From: Nocardioidaceae bacterium
Lineage (GTDB): Bacteria; Actinomycetota; Actinomycetes; Propionibacteriales; Nocardioidaceae
NCBI GenBank assembly: GCA_030655315.1
Contig: JAURVT010000037.1
Span: 1 to 64,000, forward strand
Direction: 5' to 3'
Length of the DNA stretch: 64,000 bases
The translations under genes were made by a program, and so were the position numbers. Below, piece after piece: positions 8,899 to 17,602 of this stretch. Positions within the stretch are counted from its first letter, which is position 1; each line of letters opens with the position of its first letter. Below the pieces are notes generated by a model that had not been told where the DNA came from, ran no database searches, and was given only the letters and a program-made list of their open reading frames with translations.

Positions 8899-10356
8899 TC
8901 AGTCCACGCCGCGCATCAGCGCGAGGATCGGCTTGCGGGCGAGAAGGAGGGCGGCACCGAGGACGATCGCGACGACCCCGAGCACGCCGAAGTAGGCCCT
9001 CTCGGTCTCGGCGCTGTAGAGGCCGGCGAGCGTCCCGGACATCGCCGAGCCGAGCGCGACCGAGAGGAAGAACAGCGCGACCATCTGGCTCTTGTAGGCC
9101 GCGGGGGCGAGCTTGGTCGAGACCGACAGCCCCACCGGCGAGAGCAGCAGCTCGGAGAGCGTGAACACGAGCAGGATGCCCACCAGGCCGAGCAGCGGGG
9201 CCGAGCCCGGTCCGCCGCCGGCCATCGGGAGGAACAGCAGGAAGGCGACCCCCATGCCCGCGGTGCCGAGCGCGAACTTGACCGGCGTCGACGGCTGACG
9301 CGGGCCGAGGCGCGTCCAGAGCGCGGCGAAGACGCCCGCCAGCACGATGATGAAGACCGGGTTGATCGAGTTCACCCAGGCGACCGGCATCTCCCAGCCG
9401 CCGATGCCGCGGTCGAGGCGCTCCTCGGCGTAGATCGGGACGACGGTGAACTGCTGCTGGTACAGCGACCAGAACGCCGCGCTCGCCACGAACAGCGGGA
9501 TGAAGGCCCACACCCGCGAGCGCTCGACGTCGCTCACCTGCCGGCTCGTGAGCAGCAGGACGAAGTAGCCGACCGACGCGACGACGGTCAGCACCACGAC
9601 GACGGTCGACAGGTTGGCCGCGGTCAGCAGCCCGGTCAGCGAGGCAACGACGACCACGGCGACCGCCGCGACACCGATGGCGATCCAGCGGCCGCGCTCG
9701 GCCTTCGGCAGCGGGTCGGGCACGCGGTGCGACGACGCGGGCATGCCCTTGCGTCCGAGCGCGTACTGGACGAGACCCGCGGCCATGCCGACGGCGGCGA
9801 TGCCGAAGCCGACGTGGAACCCGGCGGTGTCCTGCGCCAGACCGGTGAGCAGCGGGCCGACGAGCGCGCCGAGGTTGATGCCCATGTAGAACAGCGAGAA
9901 GCCGGCGTCACGGCGCGGGTCGTCGGCCTCGTAGAGCTCGCCGACGATCGTCGTCGCGTTGGCCTTGAGCCCGCCGCTGCCGAGCGCGACGCACACCAGG
10001 CCGACGCCGACGCCGGCGAGGCCCGGCAGCACCGCGAGGGCCACGTGGCCGACCATGATGAGCACCGCGCTGGCGAACAGCGTCCGCTCGGAGCCGAGCA
10101 GCCGGTCGGCGAGCCAGGCGCCGAGGATCGTCGACAGGTACACCAGCCCGCCGTAGGCACCCACGATGCTCGTGGCCGACGACTGCGGCAGGCCCAGTCC
10201 CCCGTCGGCCACCGAGAAGTACAGGTAGAGCGCCAGGATGGCCTGCATCCCGTAGAACGAGAAGCGCTCCCACATCTCCACCCCGAACAGGTGGGCGAGC
10301 GGGCGGGGCTGGCCGAGGAACGTCGCCTCGTCGCGGGGCTGCTGCGTCGTGGTCAC
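8899..10356 (-). CDS. POT/PTR2-family proton-dependent oligopeptide transporter
   Basis: 485 residues and about 14 membrane segments. The family motif E-M-W-E-R-F-S-F-Y-G lies near residue 27 (ExxERFxYYG, proton coupling), with DRLLGSERTL after TM2 and FSLFYMGINLGALVGP near 155, the second POT signature. It imports di- and tripeptides with protons across the cytoplasmic membrane. It is convergent with the SxxK hydrolase. Start GTG 10356; the ribosome site is weak. Substrate range is unknown, but peptide uptake next to wall-active hydrolases could serve muropeptide recycling. Confidence 0.93.
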   Translation of the reverse strand: MTTTQQPRDEATFLGQPRPLAHLFGVEMWERFSFYGMQAILALYLYFSVADGGLGLPQSSATSIVGAYGGLVYLSTILGAWLADRLLGSERTLFASAVLIMVGHVALAVLPGLAGVGVGLVCVALGSGGLKANATTIVGELYEADDPRRDAGFSLFYMGINLGALVGPLLTGLAQDTAGFHVGFGIAAVGMAAGLVQYALGRKGMPASSHRVPDPLPKAERGRWIAIGVAAVAVVVVASLTGLLTAANLSTVVVVLTVVASVGYFVLLLTSRQVSDVERSRVWAFIPLFVASAAFWSLYQQQFTVVPIYAEERLDRGIGGWEMPVAWVNSINPVFIIVLAGVFAALWTRLGPRQPSTPVKFALGTAGMGVAFLLFLPMAGGGPGSAPLLGLVGILLVFTLSELLLSPVGLSVSTKLAPAAYKSQMVALFFLSVALGSAMSGTLAGLYSAETERAYFGVLGVVAIVLGAALLLARKPILALMRGVD

Positions 10357-10417
10357 GTCTCGTCACGATGCCACTGGTTGCACGGTGCGACAAGTCGACG
10401 TCGGGCGCCGACGGGGC

Positions 10418-11470
10418 TCAGGCGACGACGCGGGTGACGGGCAGCGAGGAGTCGGCCGCGAGGTCGAGCGAGGACGGCGGGAGCCCGGCGCTGACGACGG
10501 CCGCGCCGAGGGCCGCGACCATCGCGCCGTTGTCGGTGCACAGCACCGGCGGGGGCACGCGCACCTCGATGCCGTGCCTCGCGGCGCGCTCCTCCACGAA
10601 CTGGCGCAGGCGGCCGTTGGCGGCCACCCCTCCCCCGACCACGAGGTGCTCGACGCCGTTCGCGACGCAGGCCTTCATCGTCTTGGCGCTGAGCACGTCG
10701 CACACCGCGTCCTGGAACGAGGCGGCCACGTCGGGCACCGAGATCTCGCGGCCCATCCGCTCCTCGTGCTCGACGTGCCGGGCGACGGCGCTCTTGAGGC
10801 CGGAGAAGGAGAAGTCGAAGCGGTGCCGGTCGAGGTCGCGTCCGCCGGTCAGGCCGCGCGGGAACGCGATCGTGGTGCCGTCGCCGTCCCGCGCCACGCG
10901 GTCGACGTGCGGCCCGCCGGGGTAGGGCAGCCCGAGCAGCCGGGCCACCTTGTCGAACGCCTCGCCCGCGGCGTCGTCGATGGTCTCGCCCAGCATCTGC
11001 ACGTCGGTGGCGACGTCGTCGACCAGCAGCAGCGACGTGTGCCCGCCGCTCACGAGCAGCGCGGCGGTGGGGCGGGGCAGCGGCCCGTGCACCAGCTGGT
11101 CCACGCAGACGTGCGCGACCAGGTGGTTCACGCCGTAGAGCGGCTTGTCGTAGGCCAGCGCCAACGCCTTGGCCGCGGCGATGCCGACGAGCAGCGCGCC
11201 GGTGAGGCCGGGGCCGCAGGTGACGGCGATCGCGTCGACGTCGGCCACCGAGACGCCCGCGTCGGCCTGGGCCTTCTCGATCATCGGCACCATCGCCTCG
11301 AGGTGGGCGCGGCTGGCAACCTCGGGCACGACCCCGCCGAAGCGGACGTGCTCGTCGACGCTGCTGGCCACCGCGTTGGCCAGCAGCTCGGTGCCCCGGA
11401 CGATGCCGACGCCGGTCTCGTCGCAGGACGACTCGATGCCGAGGACGAGGGGTGAGCTCACGCGCAACAT
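10418..11470 (-). CDS. tsaD: tRNA threonylcarbamoyladenosine biosynthesis protein TsaD
   Basis: 350 residues, the usual length. The N-terminus [15 protein letters not shown] is the diagnostic ASKHA phosphate-1 motif, the metal site is NHLVAHVC near 115-122, and the C-terminal nucleotide motif is CTDNGAMVA near 315. TsaD transfers the threonylcarbamoyl group made by TsaC to A37 of ANN-decoding tRNAs, working with TsaB and TsaE. In many actinobacteria tsaD directly follows rimI; here it is about 3 kb away, separated by four unrelated genes. Start ATG 11470 (or GTG 11461); neither has a ribosome site. Confidence 0.96.
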   Translation of the reverse strand: MLRVSSPLVLGIESSCDETGVGIVRGTELLANAVASSVDEHVRFGGVVPEVASRAHLEAMVPMIEKAQADAGVSVADVDAIAVTCGPGLTGALLVGIAAAKALALAYDKPLYGVNHLVAHVCVDQLVHGPLPRPTAALLVSGGHTSLLLVDDVATDVQMLGETIDDAAGEAFDKVARLLGLPYPGGPHVDRVARDGDGTTIAFPRGLTGGRDLDRHRFDFSFSGLKSAVARHVEHEERMGREISVPDVAASFQDAVCDVLSAKTMKACVANGVEHLVVGGGVAANGRLRQFVEERAARHGIEVRVPPPVLCTDNGAMVAALGAAVVSAGLPPSSLDLAADSSLPVTRVVA

Positions 11471-11524
11471 TGTGCAACGCAGAACTGCGTCGACGCCGCG
11501 CGGGCCGGGGTGCAGGGTGGGGCC

Positions 11525-12025
11525 ATGACCCGTTCGGACACCCCACCGGCCCCCGACGAGCGCAGCACGCTGCTGCAGATGCTCGCCTACGTGCGCGCGA
11601 CCGCGGTCGAGAAGGTCGAGGGGCTGTCGGACGCCGACGCGCAGCGCGCCCCGCTCGCGACGTCGCCGCTGACCACGCCGGGCGGCATCCTGAACCACCT
11701 CCGCTGGGTCGAGGCCGACTGGATCGAGACGCGGTTCGCCGGGCGACCTGATCGCGCCCCCTGGACCGACGAGGACCCCGACGCCGAGCTGCGGCTCGGA
11801 CTCACCCTGCCGCTGGCCGAGGTCGTGGCCGGCTACCTCGAGCAGACCGCCGCCTGCGACGCCGTCATCGCGGAGGTCGACCTGGACGACCTCGCCGCGG
11901 TGCCCGTCCGGGACTTCCACCAGAACCTGCGCTGGACGCTGCTGCACCTCGTCGAGGAGACCGCGCGCCACAACGGTCACCTCGACCTGCTCCGCGAGAT
12001 GGCCGACGGCGTCGTCGGCGACTGA
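11525..12025 (+). CDS. DinB / DUF664-family protein
   Basis: 166 residues, a four-helix bundle with histidines in NHLRWVE (near 58) and [14 protein letters not shown] (near 145), the three-His metal site of DinB/DUF664 proteins. Some relatives are thiol-dependent transferases (mycothiol or bacillithiol S-transferases). The ligand and reaction here are unknown. ATG 11525 is preceded closely by CAGGGT and 6 bases, so the mRNA may be leaderless. It is divergent from tsaD. Confidence 0.85.
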   Translation: MTRSDTPPAPDERSTLLQMLAYVRATAVEKVEGLSDADAQRAPLATSPLTTPGGILNHLRWVEADWIETRFAGRPDRAPWTDEDPDAELRLGLTLPLAEVVAGYLEQTAACDAVIAEVDLDDLAAVPVRDFHQNLRWTLLHLVEETARHNGHLDLLREMADGVVGD

Positions 12026-12036
12026 GCCCCGGCTCG

Positions 12037-12042
12037 TAGCCT
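12037..12042 (+). promoter_or_regulatory. -10 box of the aldo/keto reductase gene (leaderless)
   Basis: TAGCCT followed by 6 bases and ATG 12049, without a ribosome site. Confidence 0.5.
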
Positions 12043-12048
12043 GGCCGC

Positions 12049-13044
12049 ATGAGCGAGATGACCTACCGCCCCCTGGGCGACAGCGGCCTGATGGTCTCCG
12101 TGGTGGGCGTGGGCTGCAACGCCTTCGGCACCCGGATCGACGCCGAGCGGACGAAGGAGGTCGTCGACGCCGCGATCGACGCCGGCGTCACGCTGTTCGA
12201 CACCGCCGACAGCTACGGCCGCGGCTCGAGCGAGGAGCTGCTCGGGCAGGCCCTGGCGGGCCGGCGCGACGAGGTCGTCGTCGCCACCAAGCTGGGCATG
12301 GACATGGGCGGCAGCAACGGTCCCGACTGGGGCGCGCGGGCGTCGCGTCGCTACGTCAAGCGCGCGGCGGAGGCCAGCCTGCGCCGGCTCGGCACCGACC
12401 ACGTCGACCTCTACCAGCTGCACACGCCCGACCTCGTCACCCCGATCGAGGAGACCCTCGAGGCGATGACCGAGCTCGTCACCGAGGGCAAGGTGCGCTA
12501 CCTCGGCTGCTCCAACCTGACCGCCTGGCAGCTCGTCGACGCGGACTGGACGGCGCGGACGTCGGGCACGCAGCGCTTCGTCTCGGCGCAGAACGAGTAC
12601 TCGCTCTACAACCGCTCGGCCGAGGCCGAGCTGGTGCCCGCGTGCGAGCAGCTGGGGGTGGGCCTGCTGCCCTACTTCCCACTCGCGTACGGCCTGCTCA
12701 CCGGCAAGTACGCCCGCGGCCAGGCGGCGCCCGAGGGCACCCGCCTGGCCGACCCGAGCCAGGCCCGCCGGCTCGACGGCGCCGACTGGGACCGCGTCGA
12801 CGCGCTGCGGGACTTCGCCGCCGAGCGCGACCTGACGATGCTGCAGGTCGCCATCGGCGGCCTGGCCGCGCAGCCGGCGGTGTCGTCGGTGATCTCGGGC
12901 GCCACGACGGCGTCCCAGGTGACGGCGAACGTCGAGGCCGCCGCGTGGGAGCCGACGCCCGACGACCTCGCCGCGCTCGACGAGCTCACGTCGCCCGCCC
13001 ACCTGTCCGGCGGCTACACGACGTTCGCGCCCGCCTCGCGCTAG
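12049..13044 (+). CDS. Aldo/keto reductase
   Basis: 331 residues, a TIM-barrel NADPH-dependent oxidoreductase. The catalytic tetrad is complete: Asp in LFDTADSYG, Tyr four residues on, Lys in VVATKLG and His in LYQLHTPD. The C-terminal [17 protein letters not shown] is the NADP-binding signature. It would reduce aldehydes or ketones; the substrate cannot be deduced. Its stop overlaps the convergent doxX stop within CTAG (13041-13044). Confidence 0.93.
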   Translation: MSEMTYRPLGDSGLMVSVVGVGCNAFGTRIDAERTKEVVDAAIDAGVTLFDTADSYGRGSSEELLGQALAGRRDEVVVATKLGMDMGGSNGPDWGARASRRYVKRAAEASLRRLGTDHVDLYQLHTPDLVTPIEETLEAMTELVTEGKVRYLGCSNLTAWQLVDADWTARTSGTQRFVSAQNEYSLYNRSAEAELVPACEQLGVGLLPYFPLAYGLLTGKYARGQAAPEGTRLADPSQARRLDGADWDRVDALRDFAAERDLTMLQVAIGGLAAQPAVSSVISGATTASQVTANVEAAAWEPTPDDLAALDELTSPAHLSGGYTTFAPASR

Positions 13045-13490
13045 GCGGCGACGGCGTCGCGGCTGCGGGAGCGCTTGCGTCCGAGCAGGTGGTCGACGCT
13101 GAAGCGGCCGGGGCCGGCGGCGGCGACGACGAGCGCGACGATGCCGAGCAGCAGCACGAGCTCGTAGCCACCGGTGGCGGCGTAGAAGCCCGAGCCGCCG
13201 TGGACGAAGACCATCGCGCCGACCATCGTCGCGGCGAAGCCGACGGCGAACAGCGGGGTGAGGGCGCCGACGATGATGGCGACGCCGCCGACCAGCTCGA
13301 CGGCGATGGCGAACGTGGCGGCGACGGTGGCCAGCGGGATGCCGTTGCCCTCGAAGCCCTGGGCGGTGCCGTCGATGCCACCCCCGGTCCACTTCTGCCA
13401 GCCGTGGGCGACCATCACCACCCCGAGACCGACGCGGAGCGCGAGCAGGGCGAGGTCGTGGAGCGGTGCGGGACGGTGCGACAGGGGCAT
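13041..13490 (-). CDS. DoxX-family membrane protein
   Basis: 149 residues and four membrane helices. It starts with LRVGLGVVMVAHGWQKW (DoxX signature), followed by GFEGNGIPLATVAATFAI and VELVGGVAIIVGALTP. The family is linked to thiol redox or membrane oxidoreductase complexes, without an agreed function. ATG 13490 has GAGAGG upstream. The upstream region holds an imperfect palindrome, suggesting a dedicated repressor. Confidence 0.9.
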   Translation of the reverse strand: MPLSHRPAPLHDLALLALRVGLGVVMVAHGWQKWTGGGIDGTAQGFEGNGIPLATVAATFAIAVELVGGVAIIVGALTPLFAVGFAATMVGAMVFVHGGSGFYAATGGYELVLLLGIVALVVAAAGPGRFSVDHLLGRKRSRSRDAVAA

Positions 13491-13504
13491 GGTGGCCTCT
13501 CGAT

Positions 13505-13533
13505 GGGGAAAGATTGTCTTTTCAACCTTCCCC
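13505..13533. promoter_or_regulatory. Imperfect palindrome upstream of doxX
   Basis: GGGGAAAGATTG and CAACCTTCCCC face each other across 6 bases, with a TTGAAA -35-like hexamer on the minus strand inside it. It looks like an operator (MarR/HxlR-type regulators often control doxX genes); no regulator gene is adjacent. Confidence 0.45.
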
Positions 13534-13588
13534 GACGACCGGCGAGGCGAACTCGTTCCCGAGCACGCCCGACGTGAGGCTCGTCTCG

Positions 13589-14359
13589 TCAGGAGTCGCG
13601 CTGGGCGGCGCGCTTGGCCGCACGCTTCGCGGCGCGCTCGCGCTTCTCCGCGCCGTCGAGGCGCTCGGCCTCCTCGGGCGTCGGCGCGGCGCCCCCGAGA
13701 CGGGCCGGGGCCCACCACTGCCCGGCGGGGTCCACCGGGTAGCGGGCGACCGTCTCGTCGAGCAGGCCACGCATCCGGGTCCGCAGATCCGCGGTCTCGG
13801 CGACGGGGTCGTCCCCGGTCGGGTGGATCGGCTCGCCGACGGTGAGCGCGATCGTCCTGCCGCGCGAGAAGTCGCGCGGCTGGTCCTTGGTGTACATCAG
13901 CTGCGTGCCCCACAGCACGAGCGGGATCACGGGCACGCCGGCCGTCGCGGCCATCCTGACCGCGCCGGTCTTGAGCTCCTTGACGTCCATCGAGCGGCTG
14001 ATGGTGGCCTCGGGGAAGATCCCCACCACCTCGCCCTTGCGCAGGTACTCGACCGCGGTCTCGTAGGACTGGAGGCCGTCCGCGCGGTCGACCTCGATGT
14101 GGTGCAGCGAGCGCATCAGCGGCCCGACGGCGCGGTGGTCGAACAGCTCGCGCTTGGACATGAAGCGCACGAGCCGCTTGCTCGGCTGCGTCGCGAGTCC
14201 GCCGAAGATGAAGTCGACGTAGCTGATGTGGTTGACGGCCAGCACGGCGCCGCCGGACCGGGGCACGTGCTCGGTGCCGTGGGTCTGGAAGCTGATCCCG
14301 AGGGCCCGGAACGCCAGCTTGGCCGTGACGATGATGGGCGGGTACGTGAGGTCGAGCAC
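13589..14359 (-). CDS. 1-acyl-sn-glycerol-3-phosphate acyltransferase (PlsC-like)
   Basis: 256 residues. Acyltransferase motif I is NHISYVD near 43 (NHx4D form), motif III is GIFPEATIS near 112 and motif IV is VPVIPLVLWG near 140. The enzyme would acylate lysophosphatidic acid or a related glycerolipid at the membrane. The C-terminal 25 residues are Lys/Arg/Ala-rich (KRERAAKRAAKRAA), a probable basic membrane anchor or disordered tail. GTG 14359 lies 6 bases after a TAGGCT -10 box. Confidence 0.92.
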   Translation of the reverse strand: MLDLTYPPIIVTAKLAFRALGISFQTHGTEHVPRSGGAVLAVNHISYVDFIFGGLATQPSKRLVRFMSKRELFDHRAVGPLMRSLHHIEVDRADGLQSYETAVEYLRKGEVVGIFPEATISRSMDVKELKTGAVRMAATAGVPVIPLVLWGTQLMYTKDQPRDFSRGRTIALTVGEPIHPTGDDPVAETADLRTRMRGLLDETVARYPVDPAGQWWAPARLGGAAPTPEEAERLDGAEKRERAAKRAAKRAAQRDS

Positions 14360-14365
14360 CGCTGG

Positions 14366-14371
14366 AGCCTA
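14366..14371 (-). promoter_or_regulatory. -10 box of the PlsC-like gene (leaderless)
   Basis: TAGGCT on the minus strand, then 6 bases to GTG 14359; no ribosome site. Confidence 0.5.
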
Positions 14372-14445
14372 GCCGGGGTGCGTCCCCACCCCACGATTTG
14401 ACCGGTTGTCGTCGTACTCGTCGGCGTGTCGAGGACCGAAACGCG

Positions 14446-14898
14446 TCACATCGTGAGGGGAAGGGCCAGGACCAGGGCGTCGCGGCCGTCGGCGTAGTAG
14501 GCCCGACGCCGCGAGAGGTCGACGAAGCCCTCGCCGCGGTACAGCGCGAGGGCGGCCACGTTGTCGTCGGCCACCTCGAGGAGCACCCGCTCGGAGCCGC
14601 GTCGGCGCGCCTCGTCGAGCAGCCCGCGCAGCAGCGCGCGCCCGGCCCCCGCGCCGCGGCCCGACGGGAGCACGGCCAGGCGCATCACCTCGGCGACGTC
14701 GCCGACCACCATCAGGTCGGCCCAGCCCGCGACCTCGCCCCGGGCGAGCCAGAGCAGGACGTGCCGGGTGTCGGGCACGCCGTCGAGCTCGGCCCGGACG
14801 GCCGCCTCGGACCACCCCTCGGCGCCGAAGCAGACGGCCTCGACGTCCGCGACCCGGGCGGCGTCGGAGCCCTCGCGGGGTGGCTCGACCCGGATCAC
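14446..14898 (-). CDS. rimI: Ribosomal protein S18 alanine N-acetyltransferase RimI-like (GNAT)
   Basis: 150 residues, a single GNAT domain. The acetyl-CoA motif VLPSGRGAGAGRALLRGLL lies near 80 and NVAALALYRGEGFVDLSRRRAYY near 115, typical of RimI. The start GTG 14898 overlaps the tsaB stop (GTGA), so they are translated together; tsaB-rimI is a very common pair. It acetylates the N-terminus of ribosomal protein S18 or other proteins. Confidence 0.92.
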   Translation of the reverse strand: MIRVEPPREGSDAARVADVEAVCFGAEGWSEAAVRAELDGVPDTRHVLLWLARGEVAGWADLMVVGDVAEVMRLAVLPSGRGAGAGRALLRGLLDEARRRGSERVLLEVADDNVAALALYRGEGFVDLSRRRAYYADGRDALVLALPLTM

Positions 14899-15554
14899 GA
14901 CGCGCGCTTGCGCGCCCCGGGCGGCACCGCGTCGGGGCGTCGCAGGTACATCGGCTCGGGCTCGACGACGTCGGCGCGACCCGAGGCGACCAGCGCGGCG
15001 AGCACCCCCGCGTCCGGGTCGGACGGGCCCTCCCCGCGGGCGAGGTCGTCGGCGTAGAGGTCGGCTCCGCGACCGATGACCGGCACGTCGCCGCCCAGCA
15101 GCGCGGCGACGTCGGCCGCGCGCGCCACCTGGGGGCCGGACGTGCGGCGCACCCGGTCGCCGGCGGTCTCGTAGGCGGCCCAGTAGACCTCCTTGCGACG
15201 GGCGTCGGTGGCCACGGCGAACGTCCCGTCGCGTCCCTCCGCCCGGGCCTGCTCGGCGACGACGTCGAGGCTGCAGACGCCGTGCACCGGCACGCCCAGC
15301 GACGCGCCCAGCGTGCGGGCGGTGACGACGCCGACGCGCAGCCCGGTGAACGGGCCCGGGCCCACCCCCGTCGCGACGGCGGTGACGTCTCCCATGGCAC
15401 GCCCGGCCTCGGCCAGCGCCCGGGCGATCGCGGGCGCGAGCTGCTCGCCGTGGTGCATCGCGTCGGCGCCCGTCACCGACGCCAGCACGGACGTGCCGTC
15501 GTGGAGGGCCACCGAGACGGTCGGCGAGGCGGTGTCGAGGGCGAGGACGAGCAA
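14895..15554 (-). CDS. tsaB: tRNA threonylcarbamoyladenosine biosynthesis protein TsaB
   Basis: 219 residues. The N-terminus LVLALDTASPTVSVAL and the internal GVGPGPFTGLRVGVVTA near 67 are the TsaB hallmarks (a degenerate TsaD paralogue that scaffolds the TsaD-TsaE complex). The start is TTG 15554, a rare codon choice, with AGGA 6 bases upstream and the tsaE stop 8 bases away. It lies in the tsaE-tsaB-rimI chain. Confidence 0.95.
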   Translation of the reverse strand: MLVLALDTASPTVSVALHDGTSVLASVTGADAMHHGEQLAPAIARALAEAGRAMGDVTAVATGVGPGPFTGLRVGVVTARTLGASLGVPVHGVCSLDVVAEQARAEGRDGTFAVATDARRKEVYWAAYETAGDRVRRTSGPQVARAADVAALLGGDVPVIGRGADLYADDLARGEGPSDPDAGVLAALVASGRADVVEPEPMYLRRPDAVPPGARKRAS

Positions 15555-15562
15555 GGGAGGTC

Positions 15563-16558
15563 CTAGGAGGAGGGGGAGGTGACGTCAGCGAGCAGGGTGG
15601 AGCGCAGCGGCGTGCGGGCCCAGCGGGCCCCGTGCGGCTTGACGGTGATGACGCGGGTGTCGTCACCCGAGCCTGGCACCTCGGCGCCGACCGGGTCCAT
15701 CACGTCGGCCTGACGACGCTCCAGCCGCACCTCGAGCCACGCGTCGCTGAGCTGCTCGGCGACGCCGGCACCCCACTCGACCACGGTGACCGAGTCCTCG
15801 AAGGCGGTGTCGAGGTCGAGGTCGTCGAGCTCGGCGACGTCGTCGAGGCGGTAGGCGTCGACGTGCACGAGCGGCGGGCCGTCGACGAGCGAGGGGTGGT
15901 CGCGCGCGATGACGAAGGTGGGCGACGTGATCGGGCCGCGGACCCCGAGCCCCTGGGCGATGCCCTGGGTGAGGGTGGTCTTGCCGGCGCCGAGCGCACC
16001 CGACATGACGAGGAGATCGCCTGCCCGGAGCAGCGAGGCGAGCCGCTCGCCGAAGCGGTAGGTGGACGACGCGGTGTGCATCTCGCGCGCCAGCCACAGG
16101 GTCTTGCCGAACTCGAGCATGTGGCCCGACGACTCCACCACGTGGTAGCGGCGGCGGCTCCAGAACTCGACGTTGCCGGGCAGCTCCTCGCGCACCTGCA
16201 GCCAGATGCCGTCGACGCCGCGCTCCTCGGCGGTGTCCTCGGCGACGCCGACCATCGCCGAGGCGACGCCACGGTCCTGGTGGTCGGGGTCGACGCTGAC
16301 CCGGCGGAAGCCGAGCAGCCCGGGGCGCGTCTCGTCGAACAGCATGGCGCCGATGGGCTCGCCGCGGCGCTCGACCAGCAGGCCGCCGGACGTCGCGATC
16401 GCCTCGGCGATCTTCTCGACGCTCTCGTCGGCCGCGGTCGACGGCGGGTCCAGCGGGGGGCGGGCCCCGAACGAGCGGCGGACCACCTCGAGCACGGCGG
16501 CGGCGTCGGACGGCTGGGCGTCGAGGACGTTGAGGGCGTGGGCGCTCGGCGAGGGCAT
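15563..16558 (-). CDS. tsaE: GNAT domain fused to TsaE (t6A-complex ATPase)
   Basis: 331 residues, twice the size of stand-alone TsaE. Residues ~8-155 are a GNAT acetyltransferase (RRVSVDPDHQDRGVASAMV for acetyl-CoA). Residues ~160-310 are TsaE, with Walker A SGALGAGKTTLTQG near 186, SPTFVIARDH near 212 and VHVDAYRLDD near 232. TsaE hydrolyses ATP to turn over the TsaD-TsaB complex in t6A synthesis. The GNAT half may modify a related target; its substrate is unknown. The ATG overlaps the preceding hydrolase stop. Fusions of this type occur, as far as I recall, in Nocardioidaceae. Confidence 0.93.
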   Translation of the reverse strand: MPSPSAHALNVLDAQPSDAAAVLEVVRRSFGARPPLDPPSTAADESVEKIAEAIATSGGLLVERRGEPIGAMLFDETRPGLLGFRRVSVDPDHQDRGVASAMVGVAEDTAEERGVDGIWLQVREELPGNVEFWSRRRYHVVESSGHMLEFGKTLWLAREMHTASSTYRFGERLASLLRAGDLLVMSGALGAGKTTLTQGIAQGLGVRGPITSPTFVIARDHPSLVDGPPLVHVDAYRLDDVAELDDLDLDTAFEDSVTVVEWGAGVAEQLSDAWLEVRLERRQADVMDPVGAEVPGSGDDTRVITVKPHGARWARTPLRSTLLADVTSPSS

Positions 16559-17577
16559 CAGGCCACCCGGTCGAGGAGCTCGATCAGGGCCTCGTTGACC
16601 AGCTCGTGGGCCTCGAGCATCATCATGTGGCCCGCGCCCTCGATGGTGACGAGCTCGGAGCCCTGGATCTCCTCGGCGAGCCGGCGGCTGTGCTTGTAGA
16701 CCGTCAGCTGGTCGTGGGTGGCCCCGATGACCAGGGTGGTGTCTCCCTTGAGGACGCCGAGGGCGTCGAACAGGTCGAGCGAGGTGAAGTTGGGGTAGAA
16801 GTCCCAGAACAGGTGCGTGGGCGCGCCCGAGATCATCTCGTCGGTCATGTCGGCGTACTTCTCGGGCGTGTGGGGCCCGACCGCGAAGCGCTTGGTGAGC
16901 GCGTAGGAGTTCACCTTGCGGGCCTGGTCGACCAGGAACGTCAGCTTCGACAGGCCGTTGACGAGCACGGGCTGGGTGCGGCTCAGGAAGCTGCGGCCGC
17001 CTCCGACCAGCTCGCCCGCGCTCGTGCCCATGAGCACGACGCCCGAGACCCGCTCGCGCACGACGTCGGGGTACTTCTTGGCGAAGGCCATCACCGACAT
17101 GCCGCCCATCGAGTGGCCGACGAGGACGACGGGACCGCTCGGCGCGACCGCGTCGAGCACCGCGCGCAGGTCGTCACCGAGCTGCTCCAGCGTGGCGTGC
17201 TCGCGGTCGGAGCGACCGGAGTTGCCGTGCGAGCGCTGGTCGTAGAGGACGAGCCGGTGGTGGCCGCGCAGCGCCGCGCGCTGGTAGTGCCAGCAGTTGA
17301 GGTCGAGCACCCAGCCGTGCACGAACACGACGGTGGGGGCGCCGTCGCGCGCGTCGTCGTCGACCTCGTCGACCTCGACGTTGAGCGAGACGCCGTCGTC
17401 GGCCATCACGCGGATGGGGGTGGCGTGCAACGACCCGAAGGCCGCGTCGTCGCCGCGCCGCAGGCGGCGCCGGGTGCGGCCGCGGTCGGCCACGACCTTG
17501 GCCGTCACGGCCGCTCCCGCCGCGCCCGCGACGGTCGCGCCGACGGCGGCGAGACCACGCCAGCTCATCAGTGCCAT
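16558..17577 (-). CDS. Alpha/beta hydrolase
   Basis: 339 residues. An N-terminal hydrophobic stretch (about 7-28) suggests a membrane anchor or signal. The hydrolase core has VVFVHGWVLDLNCWHYQ (oxyanion), nucleophile GHSMGGMSV, acid in GATHDQLT and His in EGAGHMMM, so it is a complete esterase/lipase triad. It lies between alr and tsaE, as commonly seen in actinobacteria. ATG 17577 has AGGAGG 9 bases upstream. The substrate is unknown. Confidence 0.92.
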   Translation of the reverse strand: MALMSWRGLAAVGATVAGAAGAAVTAKVVADRGRTRRRLRRGDDAAFGSLHATPIRVMADDGVSLNVEVDEVDDDARDGAPTVVFVHGWVLDLNCWHYQRAALRGHHRLVLYDQRSHGNSGRSDREHATLEQLGDDLRAVLDAVAPSGPVVLVGHSMGGMSVMAFAKKYPDVVRERVSGVVLMGTSAGELVGGGRSFLSRTQPVLVNGLSKLTFLVDQARKVNSYALTKRFAVGPHTPEKYADMTDEMISGAPTHLFWDFYPNFTSLDLFDALGVLKGDTTLVIGATHDQLTVYKHSRRLAEEIQGSELVTIEGAGHMMMLEAHELVNEALIELLDRVA

Positions 17578-17602
17578 CGCCTGTGTCCTCCTGGTCCGAG
17601 TG

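Noticed and set aside
8899-10356. General MFS sugar transporter instead of POT
   Set aside because: The EMWERFSFYG and FYMGINLGALVGP motifs are specific to POT transporters.
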